Positions 41,955 to 50,497 of a DNA stretch of 64,000 nucleotides are shown here, piece after piece. Both the position numbers and the translations under genes were made by a program. The stretch covers positions 62,001 to 126,000 of the forward strand of contig CACWKX010000006.1 in the NCBI GenBank assembly GCA_902761585.1, in the 5' to 3' direction. How positions within the stretch are numbered: the first letter of the stretch is position 1; each line of letters starts with the position of its first letter. Source of the stretch: an uncultured Lachnospiraceae bacterium (lineage in GTDB: Bacteria; Bacillota; Clostridia; Lachnospirales; Lachnospiraceae). Under the pieces are notes generated by a model. It made no database searches. It saw only the letters and a program-made list of their open reading frames with translations, and was not told where the DNA came from.

Positions 41955-43895
41955 TCACGAACTGCTCTCTGAGGAGCTGTCGCCTGGCTTCCTGCATTCT
42001 CTCTCACGAATCTCTGCTCCCCCGTTCTCCGGCTTTTTGCTTCCTGCCTCATCTTTACTGATCCCGTCTTCCATTCTTTCTTTTTCTTCCTGCCGGCTTT
42101 CAGCCATCTGCTGATCCTTTGAATCCTCTTTTCGGCCTGCTTTTTTTCCGACCGGCACCCAGACAGCATCTACTGCCCGGTTTTCCTCCTCCCGTTCTCT
42201 GCGGGCTTCCTCTTTTCTTGCAGCCGCCTCCTGCTGCCTCTGCTGCTGCCTCCTGTATTCCAGATCCTCCTCCCTGGAGCCCTCGGTCCGTCTGAAGATC
42301 GGAGTCCTGACCTGCCCACCGTTTTCGCGGTTCTGTCTTGTCAGAAGATTCTTCTCATCTTCCATCTCTTCATCCACCAGCTCACCGTCTCCGTCTTCCA
42401 GCTCAAACCAGAATTCCACACCATCCTCCACGTTACGGACACCATAACGCTGATGGAAAGACTCCATGATTGCCTTCACAATCGCCAGTCCGACGCCCGA
42501 TCCCCCGTAAGCGCGGGTCCGAGCCTTGTCAACCTTGAAAAACTTGTCCCAGACATGCTCCAGGTCCTCCTCCGGAATCGGCTTTCCTGTGTTGAAGACC
42601 GTTGTGCGGACGACACCCCTCTCACTGTCCTCCTCCACCCGGATCTGAATCCGCAGCGCCCCTTCCACATGGTTGATGGCATTGCTGAGGTAGTTGGTCA
42701 GAACCTCCTCCACCTTGAACTCATCGCCCCAGACGTGGACACAGGACGGACACTGCACCTCGATCGAGGCGCCCTTCTGGTCTGCCAGAATCTTTGTGGA
42801 AGCGGTCTTCCCACGGATTAGTTCTGCCAGATCAAACCGTGTCATCTCCACCTTGTCATAGCCGGATTCCAGCTGGTTGAGCGCCATCAGCTTACGAACA
42901 AGCTGGTTCATTTTCCCAGCCTCGTCTATGATGACGCTACAATAATAATCTCTGGATCCCGGATCATCATTGACACAATCCTGAAGCCCTTCCGCGTATC
43001 CCTGGATCAGCGCCAGCGGTGTCTTCAGTTCATGTGAAACATTCGACAAAAATTCACGGCGCTCATCCTCTGCCTTGATCTTCGCATCCAGATTCGCCTG
43101 CAATTCATTGTTGGCCGTCTTCAGCTCAGAGATTGTCTTTTCCAGTGTCTGACTCATCTGATTGAAATGTTCGCCCAGCCGTCCGATTTCATTCGTGCCG
43201 CCCGACGTATACCTGGCATTGAAGTCCAGGTTTGCCATGCGCTCGGACAGCTCTGTCAGCTCTGTCAGCGGTTTTGTGAGCCGTTTCGACATCCAGCCGA
43301 TCATGATGACGCTGAGGATAATCGCCAGCAGAATCATGTACATGACAAACTCATTGGAAATCTTCGCAGAAGTCCGGATGCTCTCCACCGGAACCCGGAG
43401 CAGGATGTGGTAGCCGTTTTTCGTGAAGGTTCCATACAGCTCCAGATAGACCACATTTCCAAGATGGTCATCCTTCTTCTTCTGAATGGTGTAATTGTTC
43501 TCCTTCTTTACAACCTGACTGCCCTGGTCGATCCCCCAGATGTATCCATTCAGCCTTGCAGACAGAATCTCAAGGCTGTCGTTCCCCGTTCCATATACGA
43601 GAACCGGAACATAGTCCGCATCCGTAATTGCAGCGATGACACTGTTCTTCTGCGTCGTTTCCAGAAAGGTTTTGTTAAAAAATGTTTGATTCAGCCCATC
43701 CGCTGTCACATGCCCGTCTGCCATCTCGAACATAGAGACAAGCGTGTTCTCAAGCCGTCTCTCATAGAACTTTTCCAGCAGAAAGGTGTTTGCCAGAAAC
43801 ATCAGCAGCATGATGATCCCGATGATCGACAGGAAGGTAACCGTCAGCTGTCTGGATATGGACGTGCGCTTATTCTTTTGCTTCCTTTTGTTCAT
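41955..43895 (-). CDS. Sensor histidine kinase with a long charged C-terminal tail
   Basis: Membrane sensor kinase (646 aa) of a two-component pair. TM1 lies near residues 17-40, an extracellular sensor region to about 185, and TM2 near 186-207. HAMP (KPLTELTELSERMANLD) and a short coiled coil follow. The phosphoacceptor histidine is in SNVSHELKTPLALIQGYAEGL (near 285), and the ATPase boxes are NYLSNAINHV, VFNTGKPIPEED and YGGSGVGLAIVKAIM. After the catalytic core at about 490, about 150 residues of Glu/Lys/Arg/Gln-rich sequence extend to the end, unusual for the family. GAGG precedes the ATG. It overlaps the regulator gene by 26 nt. Confidence 0.93.
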   Translation of the reverse strand: MNKRKQKNKRTSISRQLTVTFLSIIGIIMLLMFLANTFLLEKFYERRLENTLVSMFEMADGHVTADGLNQTFFNKTFLETTQKNSVIAAITDADYVPVLVYGTGNDSLEILSARLNGYIWGIDQGSQVVKKENNYTIQKKKDDHLGNVVYLELYGTFTKNGYHILLRVPVESIRTSAKISNEFVMYMILLAIILSVIMIGWMSKRLTKPLTELTELSERMANLDFNARYTSGGTNEIGRLGEHFNQMSQTLEKTISELKTANNELQANLDAKIKAEDERREFLSNVSHELKTPLALIQGYAEGLQDCVNDDPGSRDYYCSVIIDEAGKMNQLVRKLMALNQLESGYDKVEMTRFDLAELIRGKTASTKILADQKGASIEVQCPSCVHVWGDEFKVEEVLTNYLSNAINHVEGALRIQIRVEEDSERGVVRTTVFNTGKPIPEEDLEHVWDKFFKVDKARTRAYGGSGVGLAIVKAIMESFHQRYGVRNVEDGVEFWFELEDGDGELVDEEMEDEKNLLTRQNRENGGQVRTPIFRRTEGSREEDLEYRRQQQRQQEAAARKEEARREREEENRAVDAVWVPVGKKAGRKEDSKDQQMAESRQEEKERMEDGISKDEAGSKKPENGGAEIRERECRKPGDSSSESSS

Positions 43896-44571
43896 CGTCC
43901 GCCTCGAACTTGTAGCCCATTCCCCAGATGGTCTTGATATAGTTGCCGCGCTTCCCCATCTTTGCTCTCAGTTTCTTGACATGCGTGTCGATTGTCCGGG
44001 CATCCCCGAAATAATCATAATTCCAGACGCTGTTGAGAATCTTCTCACGTGACAGCGCGATTCCCTCGTTCTCCACAAAATAGGTCAGGAGCTCAAATTC
44101 CTTGAAGGAAAGCTCCACCGGCTGTCCGTCAATCTGAACCTGATGCGCGGCCTTGTCAATCTCAATCGCCCCTGCCTTCAGACTATCATCCGACCCAAAT
44201 GCCCCGCTCCTGCGCAGGAGAGCCTCCACACGTGCCACCAGAATCTTCGGGCTGAACGGCTTCGACACATAGTCGTCAACCCCGAGCTCAAATCCAAGCG
44301 CCTCGTCCCGCTCATCCGATTTGGCTGTCAGCATGATGATCGGTACCTTCGACTCCTTCCGGATCGCGCGGACGACCTCCCAACCATCCATTTTCGGCAT
44401 CATGACATCCAGAATGATCAGCGCAATATCCCGTGTCGAGAAAAACGTATCGACTGCCTCGGCGCCGTCACCGGCTTCGATGACTTCAAAATTCTTCCTG
44501 ACCAGAAAGTCCCGGACAAGCTTTCTCATCCGTTCCTCATCATCGACGACCATCACCTTCAGTGTTTCCAT
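43870..44571 (-). CDS. OmpR-family response regulator
   Basis: A 233-aa DNA-binding regulator paired with the downstream kinase. The receiver domain has acidic VVDDEE, the phospho-acceptor aspartate in ALIILDVMMPKMDGWE, the threonine in IIMLTAKSDERD and the lysine in DDYVSKPFSP. The winged-helix domain contains LSFKEFELLTYFVENEG and DARTIDTHVKKLRAKM, ending IKTIWGMGYKFE. It overlaps the kinase start and lies three bases after the small alarmone synthetase, so these three are probably one transcript. The signal is unknown. Confidence 0.95.
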   Translation of the reverse strand: METLKVMVVDDEERMRKLVRDFLVRKNFEVIEAGDGAEAVDTFFSTRDIALIILDVMMPKMDGWEVVRAIRKESKVPIIMLTAKSDERDEALGFELGVDDYVSKPFSPKILVARVEALLRRSGAFGSDDSLKAGAIEIDKAAHQVQIDGQPVELSFKEFELLTYFVENEGIALSREKILNSVWNYDYFGDARTIDTHVKKLRAKMGKRGNYIKTIWGMGYKFEADDEQKEAKE

Positions 44572-44574
44572 CGC

Positions 44575-45273
44575 TCAATCCTCCTCCATGTCTTCATATT
44601 TTGCCAGGCGGTTTTTAATGTCAAGCATCCGCCTGTCTGTCTCCGCAATTGTATCTGCGCACTCGCGCAGCTCCGAAGAGATTGCATTCAGGTCGACGTC
44701 CCCTGGCAGTGTCTTCTTGTACCGGATCTGATGTTCAAGGCTCGCCCAGAAATTCATCGCAATCGTCCGGATCTGGATCTCCACGCGCAGGTACCTGGTC
44801 GTCCGCGAAAAGTAAACCGGAATCTCGACAATCATGTGATAACTGCGGTACCCGTTTTCCTTCGGGTTTCTGATGTAATCCTTGATGGATATGACCTTCA
44901 GGTCGTCCTGCCTTCCGAGCATCCGCGCGATATCATAGATGTCATCGATGAAATTGCAGATGACACGGACTCCTGCCACATCGTTCAGATTCCGGACGAT
45001 GCTTTTGACAGAGATTTCCTGACCGCGCTTTTTCAGCTTTCTGTAGATACTCATCGGTGTCTTAACCCTGCTCTCGATCGAAGAGATCGGGTTGCGCCTG
45101 TATCTGACAGAAAACTCCTCATCCAGAATCTCCAGCTTCGTCTGAACCTGCCGGATCGCGCAGTCATACATCATCATCAGCTCTTCAAACTGCTTTGTCT
45201 CCTCAAACAGGCCGTCCCCATTCTTCTGCCTGCCCTGCTCTTCGGTCTGGCTCCGGATCTCCTGGTTCATCAT
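44575..45273 (-). CDS. relQ: Small alarmone (p)ppGpp synthetase
   Basis: A 232-aa single-domain GTP pyrophosphokinase of the RelQ/RelP group, making (p)ppGpp without a hydrolase domain. RVKTPMSIYRKLKKRG, NDVAGVRVICNFIDDIYDIA, DYIRNPKENGYRSYHMIVEIPV and VEIQIRTIAMNFWASLEHQIRYK are the canonical synthetase motifs. The start at 45273 is chosen because AGGAG stands seven bases before it; the frame extends upstream to 45324. It precedes the response regulator and lies beside ssrA, so stress alarmone synthesis and ribosome rescue genes are neighbours. Confidence 0.93.
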   Translation of the reverse strand: MMNQEIRSQTEEQGRQKNGDGLFEETKQFEELMMMYDCAIRQVQTKLEILDEEFSVRYRRNPISSIESRVKTPMSIYRKLKKRGQEISVKSIVRNLNDVAGVRVICNFIDDIYDIARMLGRQDDLKVISIKDYIRNPKENGYRSYHMIVEIPVYFSRTTRYLRVEIQIRTIAMNFWASLEHQIRYKKTLPGDVDLNAISSELRECADTIAETDRRMLDIKNRLAKYEDMEED

Positions 45274-45385
45274 CTCTTCACTCCTGCTCATTTTACACAT
45301 TTTTTCTATAATACCACGCAGCAATGTTGAAACTGTGAAAAACTTCCGGCATGTTTTCCGGTGTTTGCCGGTAACGGATCCTTCC

Positions 45386-45414
45386 TTGACGGTTTGTCCT
45401 GCAGACGGTATACT
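45386..45414 (+). promoter_or_regulatory. Promoter of ssrA
   Basis: TTGACG (45386-45391), 17 nt and TATACT (45409-45414), about 20 nt before the mature tmRNA 5' end. Confidence 0.65.
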
Positions 45415-45434
45415 GGAGGCACAGATTCACCTCC

Positions 45435-45776
45435 GGGGTAGTAAAGGTTTCGACGGGGGCTGTGAAGCTGGAGAAGCTATCCGCAGGGCGATGCGTCAAA
45501 TCCCAACCTAAATATAAACGCTGATAACAACGTTGAACTCGCTGCAGCCTGACGGCTGCAACTGCCTGATCTGAAGCACCTGCACTGCAGACTCAGGTAT
45601 CGAACTTGCAGGAAACGACTTATGCAAAGCTTTGAGCATATGGGCGTATCATGAAGCTACTGAAACCGCAAGGGTGTCTGTTCCCGTGCGGCAGAGGGAA
45701 TGTCAATAGACAGACTACGATAGTAGAAGGACAGGGGATTGGCTTTCGGACACGAGTTCGACTCTCGTCTACTCCA
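45435..45776 (+). ncRNA. ssrA: Transfer-messenger RNA (tmRNA)
   Basis: About 342 nt. The 5' acceptor strand GGGGTAG pairs (one G-U) with CTACTCC at the 3' end, followed by discriminator A; CCA is not encoded. The AAAGGTTTCGACGGGGG block near the 5' end and the GAGTTCGACTCTC T-arm near the 3' end are diagnostic. The tag frame reads GCT at 45520 to a TGA at 45550-45552, giving A-D-N-N-V-E-L-A-A-A. With the tRNA-borne alanine this is a typical degradation tag ending in alanines. smpB lies about 0.7 kb away on the other strand. Confidence 0.97.
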
Positions 45777-45785
45777 CTCATTATG

Positions 45786-45820
45786 CAAAATCCGGGCTCT
45801 CATGGGTCCGGATTTTTTAT
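45786..45820 (+). terminator. Terminator of ssrA
   Basis: AAAATCCGG (from 45787) pairs with CCGGATTTT around a roughly 12-base loop and continues into TTTTTT on the plus strand. Confidence 0.8.
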
Positions 45821-45849
45821 GCGCCGCACACCTGCTCCGCTCATTCTCT

Positions 45850-46386
45850 TCACCGGTTCAGCGAGCAGGTTCGAATGAACGGCCTGATGTCTGCCCCGCT
45901 CTGGAGATACCTCAGGAGAATCTGAGCGCAGGCTCTGCTGTCGCTGTCCGCTTTGTGATGATCAAGCGCAATTCCGTAGTAGTCACACAGATCGTTCAGC
46001 TTGTGGCTGATGCCCGGAAGGAGGCGTCTTCCCATCTGAACCGTGCAGATATAGTGTGCACAGGGCTTCCACTCAATCTCATACGCAAGCAGACATTTCT
46101 TCAGAACGCCCATATCGAACTGAGCGTTATGCGCCACAAGAAGGCCGCCTGACATGAACGGCTCAATCTTCTCCCAGACCTCCGGAAAAGAAGGTGCATT
46201 TCGGACGGATTCTTCGCTGATCCCGGTCAGCATCGTATTGAACGGATCAAAATGAGTCTCCGGATTGACAAGTGTGTAGAATTCTTTCTCGATCTGTCGG
46301 TCCTCAATGATCGTGATGCCGATCGCACTCATCCGGTTGTTCATTCTGTTTGGCGTTTCTACATCGAATACCGTAAATTGTGACAT
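45850..46386 (-). CDS. DnaQ-like 3'-5' exonuclease
   Basis: A 178-aa stand-alone exonuclease domain related to the DNA polymerase III epsilon subunit. ExoI is seen as FTVFDVETPN (D-x-E), ExoII as LVAHNAQFDMGVL, and ExoIII as the HKADSDSRACAQILL segment (H-x4-D). ISHKLNDLCDYYGI is typical of DEDDh members. AGAGGAG stands six bases before MSQFTV; the longer frame to 46455 is less likely. It is eight bases short of smpB in the same direction. It may serve DNA repair or RNA turnover; not determinable here. Confidence 0.88.
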   Translation of the reverse strand: MSQFTVFDVETPNRMNNRMSAIGITIIEDRQIEKEFYTLVNPETHFDPFNTMLTGISEESVRNAPSFPEVWEKIEPFMSGGLLVAHNAQFDMGVLKKCLLAYEIEWKPCAHYICTVQMGRRLLPGISHKLNDLCDYYGIALDHHKADSDSRACAQILLRYLQSGADIRPFIRTCSLNR

Positions 46387-46462
46387 TGCCATCTCCTCTG
46401 CCGGATACAGCATGACTGCTGCTCGTATCCGCACATTCTGTCCTGCCGGCAACATTCAGCGA

Positions 46463-46927
46463 TCAGCGGTTGTACTCCTTGAATGCCCGCTCCATTGATC
46501 GCTTTGCATCCCTCTTTGCAATATCTGCCCGCTTATCATACTGCTTCTTTCCTCTTGCCACGCCGATTTCGACCTTCACAAGCGATCCCTTCAGGTAAAC
46601 CTTGAGCGGAACAATGGTAAAGCCCTTCTGCTGGATGGCCCCCCAGAGTTTGTTGAGCTCCTGCCTGTGAAGCAGAAGCTTCCTTGGCCGTAGCGGATCC
46701 TTGTTGAAGATGTTTCCCTTCTCATACGGGCTGATATTCATGCCGTAGATCAGGGCTTCTCCGTTGACCATGCTGATATAAGCTTCCTTGATGCTGCACT
46801 TTCCCATCCGAAGCGACTTGACTTCCGTTCCTGCAAGTGCGATTCCTGCCTCGTATGTCTCATCGATGAAGTAGTCATGATAAGCCTTTTTATTGTTCGC
46901 GATCAGTCTGACTGATTCCTTTCCCAT
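46463..46927 (-). CDS. smpB: SsrA-binding protein
   Basis: OB-fold partner of tmRNA for rescue of stalled ribosomes (154 aa). [32 protein letters not shown] and [28 protein letters not shown] are diagnostic, and the C-terminal basic tail [18 protein letters not shown] reaches into the empty mRNA channel. It follows htrA on the minus strand and lies near the divergent ssrA. Confidence 0.98.
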   Translation of the reverse strand: MGKESVRLIANNKKAYHDYFIDETYEAGIALAGTEVKSLRMGKCSIKEAYISMVNGEALIYGMNISPYEKGNIFNKDPLRPRKLLLHRQELNKLWGAIQQKGFTIVPLKVYLKGSLVKVEIGVARGKKQYDKRADIAKRDAKRSMERAFKEYNR

Positions 46928-47085
46928 TCTTCTTCTCCTGAAATTCCGGTCTCCAACAACTCATCTGCCTGGCCTCTGCAATTTCTTCCAATTGCTGTTT
47001 TCTGCATCGCATACCTGCTTCTCCGCCTGTATGTCAGCTTCTCTCACGGTTTATTCTTCAGCCTCCGGCAGACATTCTGTGATCA

Positions 47086-47127
47086 GAAAAAGTGCGGGGC
47101 GCTGGATTTCCTGCCCCGCACTTTTTC
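47086..47127 (-). terminator. Terminator of htrA
   Basis: A 14-bp perfect stem pairs 47087-47100 with 47113-47126 around a twelve-base loop, and the T-run on the minus strand is TTTTTCT. Confidence 0.85.
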
Positions 47128-47176
47128 TATATTACCGCTGCCCGGTCTTTTCTGCAATCAGATCCAGAACTCACAT

Positions 47177-48799
47177 TCAGAATTCTGCACTTCCATTTCC
47201 GGCGGCACCTGAAGCATTGCCGCCCTGTCCGCTGTACGGGAAACCAGAGCCGTTTCCGTAGCCCCCGCCGAACGGATAACCGAACTCATTTCCACTGCTG
47301 TTTCCGTCCTGCCCTCCGAAAAAGCTGCCCCATGGAATCGTGATGCTTCCGTCTCCATCACTGTTGTCTGACGGCGGGAGCGTCTGAGATCCGTCGTCGG
47401 TGTCACCTGATGATCCGTCCTTATCCTGCCCGTCAGACTTGTCTCCGTCTGAGTTCTCTTTGTCAGAGCTGTCAGAAGAGGAATCAGAGGAATCCGATGC
47501 GTTCTGCGCCTTCCTGGCTGCTTTCACCTCATCTGTTGCCTCGCCAAGCGTGACCTCAACTGTCTTCTCGTTGTAACTGTTTCCATCAGCCCTCTGGTAG
47601 GCAATTTCTACCTTTTCGCCCGGTGCATAATACTGAATCTTCTTCAGAAGCGTATCTCTGGAATCGATCGACAGACCGTCAAACTTTGTGATGACGTCGC
47701 CCTTCTGAAGACCTGCCTTCTCAGCGGCGGATCCCTTCTCAACCGAGTATACATAAGCACCCTTCGGGATATTATACATCTGGCTGGCTTCGTCTGTCAC
47801 CGGTGCCACTGTAATACCGAGATATCCGTAATCATCCAGCGTATCCCTCGTCTTGCGGTTGATCAGGTCCTGAAGAACCGGAATCGCTGTATTGATCGGA
47901 ACCGCATACCCGACATTGTCTCCTTCCAGATAACCGGCGTTGAAGATCCCGATGACTTCCCCCTTTGCATTCAATACAGCTCCGCCGCTCTGTCCCTGGT
48001 TTGCGGCGCCATCTGTCTGAAACTCCGTCCAGGTTCCCTCGTCCGTCTCGACCTTGCAGTTCAGTGCCGCGACAATGCCTGATGTCACGGTCAATCCCTG
48101 GCCAAGCGTGTTTCCGATCGTAATGGCGGTCTGCCCAACCTTCAGCTTGTCAGAGTTACCGAGGACTGCAACCTTCAGCTGCTTCAGCACATCCTCCTTG
48201 ATGTCCTTCAGCTGAACAGCGACAACTGCCACGTCCGTCGAGGGATCCGCTCCTTTCACCTTGGCTGCAACGACCTTGTCCTCCTCATTGTCTGTGTCAA
48301 CCGAAAAAGCAACTGTAACATCCGTCGCATTATCCACAACATGATTATTCGTTGCAATCAGCAGCTCGTCACCGGTCTGCGCAATAATAAATCCCGATGC
48401 AGCGCCCTCCTCCTCAACACTGTGCTTCCCGCCAAAGTAATCCTCGACTTCCTGTACACTCTTCTCTGAAATGGTGACAATGGACGGCATGCATGCAGAG
48501 ACGACATCCGAAACATCAATCGCCGTAACCTTTCCGTCCTGTGTCCCGGTTGTCTCAAGCTGCGGATAGCTGTTTTTTTTCGAATCCTTCTCATCGGCAG
48601 ATGCATCCTGCTGCTTGTCAGCTTCCGTCTGCTGCTCTGTTTCTGTCTGACTGTCTGCCTCTGTCAGCTTCTCTGTCCCGACCTGGAGGATACTGCCGGC
48701 AAATGTATACGGGGCTGCACTCACGCTCATTGCTGCGGTCAGAATCGCCGCCAGCACCCTTGCGGAGATTCTTTTGTTTCTCAGCTTCTTATCGTACAT
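47177..48799 (-). CDS. HtrA/DegP-like serine protease, membrane-anchored or secreted
   Basis: S1C protease (540 aa). A signal-type hydrophobic segment (VLAAILTAAMSVSAAPYTFA) near residues 14-33 is followed by a Gln/Glu/Asp-rich linker to about 90. The trypsin-like domain carries the catalytic His in ATNNHVVDNA, Asp in PSTDVAVVAV and Ser in ANQGQSGGAVLNAKG (QSGGA in place of the more usual NSGGP). A single PDZ domain follows (YGYLGITVAP to QYYAPGEKVEIAYQ). The last 100 residues are Ser/Asp-rich, then Gly/Asn/Phe/Tyr-rich. AAGGAG seven bases before MYDKKLRN. It likely handles misfolded envelope proteins. Confidence 0.92.
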   Translation of the reverse strand: MYDKKLRNKRISARVLAAILTAAMSVSAAPYTFAGSILQVGTEKLTEADSQTETEQQTEADKQQDASADEKDSKKNSYPQLETTGTQDGKVTAIDVSDVVSACMPSIVTISEKSVQEVEDYFGGKHSVEEEGAASGFIIAQTGDELLIATNNHVVDNATDVTVAFSVDTDNEEDKVVAAKVKGADPSTDVAVVAVQLKDIKEDVLKQLKVAVLGNSDKLKVGQTAITIGNTLGQGLTVTSGIVAALNCKVETDEGTWTEFQTDGAANQGQSGGAVLNAKGEVIGIFNAGYLEGDNVGYAVPINTAIPVLQDLINRKTRDTLDDYGYLGITVAPVTDEASQMYNIPKGAYVYSVEKGSAAEKAGLQKGDVITKFDGLSIDSRDTLLKKIQYYAPGEKVEIAYQRADGNSYNEKTVEVTLGEATDEVKAARKAQNASDSSDSSSDSSDKENSDGDKSDGQDKDGSSGDTDDGSQTLPPSDNSDGDGSITIPWGSFFGGQDGNSSGNEFGYPFGGGYGNGSGFPYSGQGGNASGAAGNGSAEF

Positions 48800-48831
48800 T
48801 GGAAAGCTCCTTTCATGCATTCAAATGATAC

Positions 48832-48859
48832 TTCCTATCTTAAAAAGCTTCTGTGTCAA
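48832..48859 (-). promoter_or_regulatory. Possible promoter of htrA
   Basis: TTGACA (48854-48859) and TAGGAA (48832-48837) lie 16 nt apart on the minus strand. The -35 is perfect and the -10 poor. It follows the gpmI terminator directly. Confidence 0.4.
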
Positions 48860-48894
48860 AGGTGTGAAAATTCAGCTGATTCTGTGTGTCCATG

Positions 48895-48930
48895 TGAAAA
48901 AGGGCAGCTCCCGCAGGAGACTGCCCTTTA
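48895..48930 (-). terminator. Terminator of gpmI
   Basis: AAAGGGCAG (48899-48907) pairs with CTGCCCTTT (48921-48929), and the minus strand runs into TTTTTCAC. Confidence 0.85.
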
Positions 48931-48952
48931 ACGTCCATTCAACGATATTCAC

Positions 48953-50497
48953 TTAGCTTTTCTTCACAAGCAGACTCTTTCCCGTCATCTCCTCCGGCTG
49001 CTTCATGCCCATCATCTCGATCAGCGTCGGGATGATATCGCACAGCGCGCCGCCTTCTCTGAGCGTATAAGCCGGATCATAGTTGACCAGAATAAACGGA
49101 ACAGGGTTTGTCGTATGGGATGTGAGCGGCTCGCCCGTCTCATAATCCACAAGCTGCTCCGCGTTGCCGTGATCCGCCGTGATAAACATCTGTCCGTTCA
49201 CTTCGAGCAGAGCATCGACAACCCGTCCGACGCACTTGTCGACCGTCTCGATCGCCTTGATGCAGGCCGGCTCCACGCCTGTGTGTCCGACCATATCCGG
49301 GTTTGCGAAATTGGTAATGATTACATCATATTTTCCGGACTTGATTGCGTCGACAAACTTGTCGCAGACCTCCGGCGCGCTCATCTCCGGCTGAAGATCA
49401 TAGGTCGCAACCTTCGGACTCTTGACCAGGATACGGTCCTCGCCCGGATTCGGGGCCTCCACACCGCCGTTGAAGAAGAAGGTCACATGTGCATACTTCT
49501 CTGTCTCGGCAATTCTGGCCTGGGTCATATGATGCTGCGCAAGGAATTCCCCGAATGTCTCCTTGATCTCCGTCTTCGGGAAGGCGACATGCTTGTTCGG
49601 GATCGTGACATCGTAGTCGGTGAAGCAGGTGTAGTAAACCTTCTTGCGCGGTCCTCTGTCAAACTGATCGAAGTCATCCATGCAGAAGCATCTGGTCAGC
49701 TCTCTTGCACGATCAGGACGGAAATTGAAGAAGATGATCGAATCGCCATCCTTGATCGTGGTAACCGGCTTGCCATCCTCCATCACAACCGCCGGAATGA
49801 CGAACTCATCGGTCACCCCATTTGCATAGGAGTCCTTCACCGCCTGCACGCCACTTGAAGCCGGCACGCCCTCTCCCAGCGTCAGGGCCCTGTATGCCTT
49901 CTCGACTCTGTCCCATCTGTTGTCACGGTCCATCGCATAGTAGCGGCCGGAGACAACGCCGATTTTGCCGACACCAAGCTCGTCCATCTTATCCTGGACC
50001 TGCTGAACAAACCCTGCTCCGGAATCCGGCGGTGTGTCACGTCCATCGAGGAAGCAGTGTACAAAGACCTTTTTCAGCCCCTCCCTCTTTGCCATCTCCA
50101 GAAGCGCAAAGATATGGGAAATGTGGCTGTGAACGCCTCCGTCGGAAACGAGTCCGTACAGATGAAGGGAGGAATCGTTCTTCTTTGCATTCTCCATGGC
50201 TCCCTTCAGAGCCGGGTTTTCAAAGAAAGTTCCCTCGCGGATCGCTTTCGTAATCTTCGTCAAATCCTGATATACAATACGGCCTGCTCCCATATTCAGA
50301 TGACCGACCTCTGAATTGCCCATCTGACCATCCGGAAGTCCGACATACTCCCCGGATGCCTGTCCCTGCACAAATGGGTATTCCTTCATCAGTCTGTCCA
50401 TGACAGGCGTATTCGCCTCTGCGATTGCATTGTGATCCTTCCTCGGATTCAGTCCGTACCCGTCCAGGATCATCAGTACTGTTGGTCTCTTGCTCAT
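48953..50497 (-). CDS. gpmI: 2,3-bisphosphoglycerate-independent phosphoglycerate mutase
   Basis: Manganese-dependent mutase (514 aa) interconverting 3- and 2-phosphoglycerate. The N-terminal VLMILDGYGLNPRKDHNAIAEANTP includes a metal-binding aspartate. QMGNSEVGHLNMGAGRIVYQ holds the phospho-serine. VHCFLDGRDTPP, SGRYYAMDRDNRWDRVEKAY, NFANPDMVGHTG and ITADHGNAEQ complete the alkaline-phosphatase fold. It overlaps hom by four bases (ATGA), so the two are translated together, and it ends the glycolytic cluster. Confidence 0.98.
   Translation of the reverse strand: MSKRPTVLMILDGYGLNPRKDHNAIAEANTPVMDRLMKEYPFVQGQASGEYVGLPDGQMGNSEVGHLNMGAGRIVYQDLTKITKAIREGTFFENPALKGAMENAKKNDSSLHLYGLVSDGGVHSHISHIFALLEMAKREGLKKVFVHCFLDGRDTPPDSGAGFVQQVQDKMDELGVGKIGVVSGRYYAMDRDNRWDRVEKAYRALTLGEGVPASSGVQAVKDSYANGVTDEFVIPAVVMEDGKPVTTIKDGDSIIFFNFRPDRARELTRCFCMDDFDQFDRGPRKKVYYTCFTDYDVTIPNKHVAFPKTEIKETFGEFLAQHHMTQARIAETEKYAHVTFFFNGGVEAPNPGEDRILVKSPKVATYDLQPEMSAPEVCDKFVDAIKSGKYDVIITNFANPDMVGHTGVEPACIKAIETVDKCVGRVVDALLEVNGQMFITADHGNAEQLVDYETGEPLTSHTTNPVPFILVNYDPAYTLREGGALCDIIPTLIEMMGMKQPEEMTGKSLLVKKS

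Noticed and set aside
44143-45330. 395-codon plus-strand frame opposite the response regulator and relQ
   Set aside because: Antisense shadow; both minus-strand genes have complete catalytic motifs.
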